The notes under the pieces were generated by a model. The model was given only the letters and a program-made list of their open reading frames with translations. It did not search any database and was not told where the DNA came from. The position numbers and the translations under genes are program-made. Below, one piece after another: positions 57,311 through 64,000 of a DNA stretch of 64,000 nucleotides. The stretch is from positions 119,222 through 183,221 of the forward strand of contig MU130245.1 of NCBI GenBank assembly GCA_015039465.1. Reading direction: 5' to 3'. This DNA comes from Phlegmacium glaucopus. Taxonomy: Eukaryota; Basidiomycota; Agaricomycetes; Agaricales; Cortinariaceae. The number at the start of each line of letters is the position of its first letter. The first letter of the stretch is position 1.

Positions 57311-58611
57311 CTGAGTACTGAATCTCTGTTGTTGGTCACTGGTCAGTGTACAATGGGGTACTGTCCAAAAATATCTCTGAAAATTTGGCCACCACCATCA
57401 ACTTCCGGGTCTTATGGCAAATGGAGGTGACGACAGCTGCGAAGAATAAAGCTTGGCTGGAGACCAAGGTCCAAAGGTGCTTAACATAATATCTCCTCAC
57501 CACCCTCTATCATCTCACCACTGAAAACGACCTTCTCCCATACAAACCAGATGGTACAAGTAATACACGCCAGCTAAACTCTCTTACCACACCTCAGACC
57601 ATTCTTCAGCTCACGTTGACAAGACGATTGTGCGCTACATACTATGTCTAGAAAGATCGAACACGAAAGGATTAGTTCAAACGTACATTAACACATATAC
57701 GGCAACATACTGCGTTAATCCTAGACCCACGGCTTGTCTGATTTTGCACATAACAGGACAGCCATATGAACTTAGTAGAGATCTCCGGCAGATTTCTTGA
57801 TCGAATACTCAATCCATTGTCTGCAGCATCTTCTCTTCCATTCGCGTTATTCTTTTTACGCTCCCTTATCAGATACCAAGGTCGTCAAAGGTCTTCAAAA
57901 TGGATAACAACCTCATCTCGTCGTCTGCAGCATCTATTCAGCGTTGTTCATCCTTCCCATATTGATGGGGTCAATCTGGTAGTGTTGATCGGGTGTTAAT
58001 TATCAGAAAAGCGATATTTCAAAGCTATCATAAATTCGATCTTGTTCGAATCCATTGAACAGAGGTGAGCTGATGTCGAAAATAAAATAAACGAGTCAAT
58101 AACTCACATTTCGTCTACTAGATCGAATGAAACAACCGTGTCATCTGGCTACTATATCAACAACAGGCCTCTTTCATCGCATCTCAAAAGTTCATCAAGT
58201 CCGGCATGGGTGTAACTCTTCCAACAGCGTCAACGAACAATTTAGGTCCTGTTCATTGAATCTGTCGTTTTTGTCAAGTTGTAACTGGGCGTTCGAATCT
58301 AACAGAGGTGAGTTTATGTCAAACGCTGGAAGCCAGTAGCTCATTTGCCGTCAGAGTAGTATAGCTACATCGTGAATTGGATCGATATGATAATCACTAT
58401 GATGGAAGCTAGTCTGAGGCCAGGCAGCCCTGGCTTACCTTGGAAAAATCGGTCACCCAAATTAGTTAGCATGCATACATGGCGATGCGGTAGACATTCC
58501 TATCTGATCAAAAATCGGATTGTGATTATGACAGCCGCAGTTTGTTAAGATCGTCACGAACTTCACTCAGTCACTGTATTTGGTATTGATGGCTAGACTC
58601 TTATATAAAGC
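57311..58611. repeat. 5' flank block of membrane gene copy 4
   Basis: No gene. Contains the RYIYPE-type exon remnant (about 57630), the VVKG-segment remnant (57870) and the CTACTAGATC block (58110). Confidence 0.5.
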
Positions 58612-58619
58612 AAGGGTCG
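58612..58619 (+). promoter_or_regulatory. TATA box of membrane gene copy 4
   Basis: TATATAAA then GCAAGG, about 40 bases before the ATG at 58654. Confidence 0.5.
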
Positions 58620-58653
58620 GAGATGAAATAGGCCATTACGACAGAACAAAGTC

Positions 58654-59897
58654 ATGAAGCTAAATATTAAAGACATTGCCTTCATTGGAGTATGTCTCGA
58701 AGGTTTTCTGTACGGTGAGATATTTTTCTACAACTTTCACGGCACCTGCTAACGAAGCATAATATTAACCTATCCCAGGACTATATTCTGGCATATTCGC
58801 CATGTATTTACAAGACCACTGGGCATCGGAAAAAGGCTCCAACAAGACCAAAAACATCCTTTTCTATTCTCTGTGTGTTCTATATGCTCTATCTCTTGTT
58901 ACCGTTCTGGTTGATATAGCATTTTTCATACACTCAGTTAGTAACAATTCCATCGTTAACAATAACCTTTTTTCACGCTTTATGTTGTACAGTTTGGCGG
59001 GAACCCAACGGCAGAACTCCACATAGATTTGGTTCGAGGCACAATATCTGGTTGCTGTGATTTCATAGCTCAATCTATCCTAGTATGTATACGTATAAAC
59101 TACTATGTCTATCATTTATTTTATTCATACAAATCTTAAAGATCTACCGTTGCTGGATTGTGTGGGGTTGCAATATCCGCGTCGTGATCCTCCCCCCAAT
59201 CTTGGCATTTGTATTCTTAGGTAAGTCAAGTCATCTTATTTGACTGGCCAATTTCAATTCATTGCCTCTAGCTGCGTGGCTGGCGGGTACCGGCTCATGA
59301 GTCACAGTACATTTTCTCTGGCCAAAGTTTGGAAACTGGCTGGGGGTTTTGGCTGCTGTCGGCAGGTGTTGCTATGTCCATGACTGTGAATGGCTTGATC
59401 GTGTTGAAGATCCTCAATGTGTACCGTCAAGTCAAATCCGCCTTGGATGACCACACTCTGGACGTCACTGGGGGGAACAGATTTCTGACTGTCATATTTG
59501 TGCTAATTGAATCTGGCATGGTATTGTTTTCAATCCAATTGGCCCGACTCGTGGTTATCATTGTGGCGACAACGGACACTGTCTTTGATGTTTATGATGT
59601 CGTCATTTCTATCCACCAAATGCTCAATGTGATTACAACATCGGTCGCTCTCTACTTCCTATTTTACTAATAACATGATCTTTCTAGGGTATAACGCCTA
59701 CAATAATCCTCGTGCCAGTCTCCATGGGATTGTCGTTCTACGACAAGGAATCCATGATAGAATCTAGCGTTGGGAGTTTGCGCTTTGCGGCTGACAATCC
59801 AAATCCAATACCAGAAACAGGAGATGTCGATATTGTGAATAGAGATGATGATATTGGTGTTCGGCTAAGTGACGATATCCAGATGGTAGATAGATAA
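58654..59897 (+). pseudogene. Seven-helix membrane protein, copy 4 (frameshifted)
   Basis: Exons 58654-58714, 58779-58936, 58993-59082 and 59142-59220 match copies 1 and 3, and exon 3 has nine extra in-frame bases. In exon 5 (from 59272) a 7-base insertion at about 59299 (TGAGTCA in the GTGS..QY region) gives an immediate TGA and shifts the frame. Exon 5 also lacks several residues of the VNALVTGLI helix. The last exon remains open to DDIQMVDR at 59897. Probably a recent pseudogene. Confidence 0.75.
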
Positions 59898-61476
59898 TCA
59901 TATAGAACAGATCTTGTAGATATGCGTGGGAAAGACCCCTTGTTGTCCATCATTAAACGCATCTCATTCTCACTGAGGGCTCGTGCTGTCCTATTCTTCA
60001 AGTACTTTCTGTCTTTCATTCCGAATAGACCCAATAAACATTAATCAAAAATGGAATCATCAAGTCCTTGGAGTCGGTCCTTTGTGGCGGATGAGGGTGA
60101 GAAAGGCTGCAAAGAAGCGCATGCTGCCAGTGACACGAGTCCAAAGGTACCCTCGTCAAAATAGACTTACCGCCCGCTATTCATCTCACTGCTGAATTAG
60201 CACTCAGACCATTCGCACTTATCCCTTCCACTCACACCTACAAGACGATGGTGCACTACATATACGCAGAAAGATTGAACACAAAAGGTCAGGTCAAATT
60301 CACATTAACGCCCATAGCGTGTCTGGAGACCAAGGTCCTAACTAATATCTCGTCAACATTAACTCACCGCCCTCTATCATCTCACCGCTGAAAACAACCC
60401 TCTCCCATGCGAACTAGATGCTACAAGCACTACACGCCAGCTAAACTCTAAGACTCTTCTTCAGTTCATACCTACGAGACGATTGTGCAATACGTATACC
60501 CAGAAAGATTGAACACGAAAGGTTTGTTCAAACGCACACTAGCCCGCATACAGCAACTTACTGCGTTTGATCGTAAAACCCCCGCTTGTGTGATTTTGCA
60601 CATAATATGGCAGCCATATGAGCTTAGTAAATATCATTTTCAAATTATCTCTTTCGAATACTCAATTCATTGTCTTCAGCATCTTCTCTTCCATTGGTTT
60701 TGTTCTTCTTTCCCTCATTTATCATATACCAAGTCATAAAAGGCCTTCAAAAGATGTTCGATCGTAGGGAAAGGGTCAGTCCAGCTCAAAGAAACAATAG
60801 ATAATAACCTTATCTCGTCGTCTGCAGCATATATTCAGCATTGTTCATCTTCCCATATCGATAGGGTCAAGATGGTAGCGTTGATCAGGTGTTAATCATC
60901 AGAAAGGTGATATCTCAAGGCTATCATAGATTCAACGTTGTTCTAATCCATTGAATAGAGGTGAGCTGATGAAGAAAAGAAAAGAAAAGGAGTCAGTAAC
61001 CCACCTTTCATCTACTAGATCCAATGAAACAAATGTTTCGTCGTCTGTGCTATTATATCAACAATACCATTGGGCCTCCTTCATCGCATCATAAGGTCCA
61101 TCAAGTACGGCATGGGCGTCACTCCCCCAGCAGCGTCAACGAACGATTTAGTTTCTGTTCGTTCAATCAATTTGTCGTTTTTGTGATTCATGTTGTAACT
61201 GGGCGTTCTAATCTAACAGAGGTGAGTTTTCGTCATTTGCCGTCAGAGCATCTGATAATTCCAAGCTCTCAGTATTGAGAACTCGGTCTTTACGCCATCA
61301 TACAAGACTTGGTTTTACACCAATTTAAAATCGCCTTATGAGCATTCAAGACCACAGACAGTGCGTCTTGTCCACTCAGTCTTGCTGAATCATTCAAAGC
61401 CTCTGAAGCTGCCTTGGTCTTGTCTACGCAAAGATTTCGAGCGAAAGATATGTAGCCGTCAATCATGCTATGTCCG
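59898..61476. repeat. Flank blocks between copy 4 and the F-box-like pseudogene
   Basis: No complete gene. Short antisense SENEMRLMMDN frame at 59935-60030; two first-exon remnants (MVHYIYAERLNTK at 60247 and VQYVYPERLNTK at 60485); VVKG-like segment (60740); CTACTAGATC block (61010). 61270-61470 is unassigned. Confidence 0.45.
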
Positions 61477-62450
61477 GTATCTATGATTTGACGGGGGGTG
61501 TGTTTCTTCTTGCAAACCTCGCATGAACCGCATCAGGCTCCCATCGCCCATTGAGGATGATGCCAAATGGAGGGCGATCCGGTTGGGTTTTGGTGAAGGA
61601 ACAATCATTGAAATGGGATTTTGTCTTTATGAACGTGATCTGCTGGCTGTTGTCACAATGTGGGTGCCTAAAACTCTTTTTTCGCTCTTATGAACCCTGA
61701 ATGGACCTTTTTTAGAAAACCGCCCAGTGGGATTCCACACACTACATACAATATAAAACTTGTCCTTTTCAAATTGTCTACCGGAGAGCCGCATCCCACA
61801 ACCGAAGAAGGTGCAATCCCTATCCTCAATTCACAATAGGATAGACCCGGAATCATCATTGAGATAGTTGGCGATCGCCTAGTGCTCATCCTCACTTATC
61901 ACAACAACCATTAGATGCCTCATGATCGTGTCTATGTATATGATTGGCGTAATGCGGTTCTGGAAATGTGGCTACTGACAATGACCCCATCCCTATCCCT
62001 TGGACTTTCCTCCTATCAGTCGTTGGCTTTACTCAATGGATAACCACTACAGCTGGTCAACGTGCCGTTGTCACCTACCACTTACAACATGGAGTAAGCC
62101 AATATGTCGTATTAGACTTTAACATCGAGAATGTTGGCGGATGGAAAATATGCTGGACTCTTTACCCCCGGAGGTTCAAAGAGGCTTCAATCCTCTCGCA
62201 ATGTGGAGAGTATGGAGGCTCAAGGAGTATATAAAGATCCTATTGTAAGTGACTTGCCGTTTGTCGGTTGTGCCTCTAAAAAGGTCCAAGGGTGGAATGG
62301 AGTGTTGATGGACGAAGAGAGGGTTATTGGTATTATTGTAAGCATCGGTTCTTCAGCTTTTGTCAGTTGGTTGAATCCTTTTTGTAGGTGGAAGCTAATG
62401 GTCATTTAGGGGCCATCGAAATTCACCACTTCCCAGGGACTCGGAATTAA
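61477..62450 (+). pseudogene. F-box-like protein fragment, decayed
   Basis: Broken + strand frames resemble the beta-propeller-like C-terminal part of the large mushroom F-box protein family: GIYDLTGGVFLLANLA (61480), EIVGDRLVLILTYHNNH then a stop (61860-61905), RVYVYDWRNAVLEM (61930), YKDPIVSDLPFVGCASK, GWNGVLMDEERVIGI (62230-62340), a GTAAGC...TTTGTAG intron, and VEANGHLGAIEIHHFPGT to a TAA at 62448. No F-box motif itself is visible and several stops and frameshifts occur. F-box proteins recruit substrates to SCF ubiquitin ligases; this copy cannot. Confidence 0.45.
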
Positions 62451-62941
62451 CTTTATTTTTTTGTGTTGCGATTCTTTAATTGATTTATTTTTGTCAACCA
62501 CCACCGAGGTCTGATATGTTCGATTGGAGTTACATACTAAGCAGGCTAAGCTCAGCGCTCAGTGCTCGAGCCTCCCTGATTATGACGACATAGCGAGAAA
62601 AGACGCCAAGTTTCAGTTCCCTGATCCTAAGCACCGAAATTCTCATCAAAGTGGCAACTCAATTCACCAGGGATGACTATGTGTCGTCAGATATCACGGC
62701 GTCTCGCGAAAGATTCAGAGAAGCGAGCAAGAAGATAGCGCTGAAAAGATATCCCTGAAATGATGAATGATGGTGAGTGGTATTGTATGTAATTGGCTTC
62801 AGTGATCTTACTTGTGAATACAATTGTCATTTGCCAATTCAGTGTGGCGGTGCGGCACATTTCCTACCTGACCGGAAATCTAATGATCGACAATGAAAGT
62901 TTGGTATTAGGTAAGATCGTGGCGAACTTCAAAGCGCTGCA
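62451..62941. other. No gene recognised
   Basis: Short intergenic region leading into the promoter of copy 5; nothing else supported. Confidence 0.4.
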
Positions 62942-62949
62942 TATATAAA
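62942..62949 (+). promoter_or_regulatory. TATA box of membrane gene copy 5
   Basis: TATATAAA then GCAAGG, 46 bases before the ATG at 62996. Confidence 0.5.
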
Positions 62950-62995
62950 GCAAGGGTCAGAGATGTGAATGGGGCATTAAAACAGACACAAAGTC

Positions 62996-63840
62996 ATGAA
63001 GCTAATTTTAGGTGGATATTGGCTTATTGGAATATGTCTCGAAGGCCTCTTCTACGGTATGTAAGGTATATGTCCTTTCTATGGCAGCTAACGATGTGTA
63101 ACATATGTTGTTCGGCTGTTCCAGGACTTTATTCTGGCATATTCGCCGTGTATCTACAACACCAGTTATCGACAAAAGGCACCAACAAAATGAAAAATAT
63201 CATTTTCTATGCTCTGTGTGCTCTATATGCGTTGTCAGTTGCTTCCGTTGGTGTTGACGCAACATTTTTCATATATGCCAACACCAACATTTCCTTGGGT
63301 GAGTTGTAACAACGCCTTACATTTTCAGTTGTGCAGTTTCACATAGCCTAAATATAACGGCAGATCCCCAGATGTTTATCATTGACGACATAATAACCGG
63401 TTGCTGCGACTTTCTAGCTCAATCTATCCTGGTATGTATAAGATATGCCTATCGATTATTTTATTCATGCAAATCTTCACAGATCTACCGCTGCTGGATT
63501 GTGTGGGGTCGTAATCTCTATGTCGTGTTCCTTCCCTCAATCTTGGCGATTGCATTCTTGGGTTAGTCAACTCTACCTTATTTGACTGGCTAATTCCAAT
63601 TTATTGCCTCTAGCTATGTGGCTAGCGGGTGGCAATGCAGGAAACATTTCCTCAGGCCACCTTGTACGAGGTACCTGGGGTGGGTGGCTGGGTGTGGCAT
63701 GTATCTCAATGTCCATGATCGTGAATGCTCTGGTGACGGGCTTAATTGTGTTCAAGATCTACACTGTGTATCATGAAGTCAAGTCCGCCTTACGCGACCA
63801 AACTAGTGATGTGGCAACTTTCCATAGAAAGAACAGCTGA
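62996..63840 (+). CDS. Seven-helix membrane protein, copy 5 (C-terminally truncated)
   Basis: Exons 62996-63056, 63125-63298, 63364-63431, 63483-63561 and 63614-63840. The junctions are in frame, using a shifted donor and acceptor around exon 2/3 (TTGG then GTGAGT; CGGCAG then ATCCCC). Marks: MKLILGGYWLIGICLEGLFY, GCCDFLAQSIL, IYRCWIVWGRNLYVV and VNALVTGLIVFKIYTVYHEV. It ends in TFHRKNS at 63840 where the other copies continue through two more helices, so it keeps five helices and lacks the DDIQMVDR tail. It is the most diverged copy. A functional product is doubtful. Confidence 0.65.
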
Positions 63841-63883
63841 TCTAATACCTGATAAGGTTGATAGTTCGAAACATCCTTGGCAG

Positions 63884-64000
63884 TTAAGGTGCCACCTGGT
63901 CAACAGTCGTAAACGCAAACTTCACTGCTCCCATCGAAACCTTCAGCCCTGCGTCCATGTAACTCTCCAGTTCGTTCTTATTTTCCACACGTTCCTTGGA
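63884..64000 (-). CDS. C-terminal fragment of a gene entering from the right edge
   Basis: 38 residues, open to the window edge, reading SKERVENKNELESYMDAGLK ... FTTVDQVAP then TAA at 63886-63884. The ERVENKNELESYM part resembles the helical lid of Hsp70 chaperones (R...KN.LESY), but the rest does not follow the family, so this is only a weak suggestion. Confidence 0.3.
   Translation of the reverse strand, partial: SKERVENKNELESYMDAGLKVSMGAVKFAFTTVDQVAP

Overview
The window looks like a repeat-rich accessory region of a basidiomycete, most likely an Agaricomycete. Genes are split by short GT-AG introns of about 45-65 bases. Several protein families are ones I recognise from mushroom-forming fungi: DUF6589, RecQ-like helicase, DUF6570-type Helitron helicase, hAT and Plavaka-type transposases. 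A 416-base run of N (52837-53252) shows this is a draft assembly, and several joins look artificial.

Host layer. Five copies of one six-exon gene for a seven-helix membrane protein lie on the + strand (4188, 17813, 51453, 58654, 62996). Copies 1 and 3 are intact (314 and 315 aa). Copies 2 and 4 are damaged and copy 5 is cut short. Decayed antisense pieces of a class III (NIK1/OS-1-like) histidine kinase HAMP array lie between copies 1 and 2 and between copies 3 and 4, so membrane gene + kinase pseudogene + membrane gene is a duplicated unit. At the left edge are two multi-exon minus-strand genes, one Myb/SANT-like. At the right edge are an F-box-like pseudogene and the tail of a minus-strand gene.

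Element 1 (8028-16318). A DUF6589 gene and a convergent RecQ-like helicase gene sit between short terminal inverted repeats (TAGTCT...AGACTA) and a perfect 9-bp target duplication, inserted in the kinase pseudogene. The RecQ gene has itself been hit by two non-autonomous elements. This DUF6589-RecQ unit is my best candidate for an undescribed mobile element.

Element block 2 (20405-49216). A 28.8-kb mass of nested transposons lies between two 1280-bp direct copies of host sequence (19125-20404, 49217-50496). It holds a Plavaka-type transposase remnant joined at a 25-A run to a Helitron Rep remnant, a divergent pair of multi-exon genes of unknown function, tandem repeats, and a long Helitron gene (Rep HUH + PIF1 helicase + a possible cysteine-protease tail). 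The Helitron gene is interrupted by a 4.3-kb hAT element (8-bp duplication) and an LTR-like element. The hAT carries a solo LTR, and the LTR-like element carries a hAT-type MITE.

Most surprising, the second half of the hAT transposase (about 40714-42301, possibly to 42430) is present as the plain reverse, not the reverse complement, of a coding sequence, and it directly follows a 27-A run. Reading the + strand right to left gives a spliced hAT C-terminus with its stop codon. No known DNA process makes this, so it is probably an assembly or data-handling artefact, and annotation here should be treated with caution.
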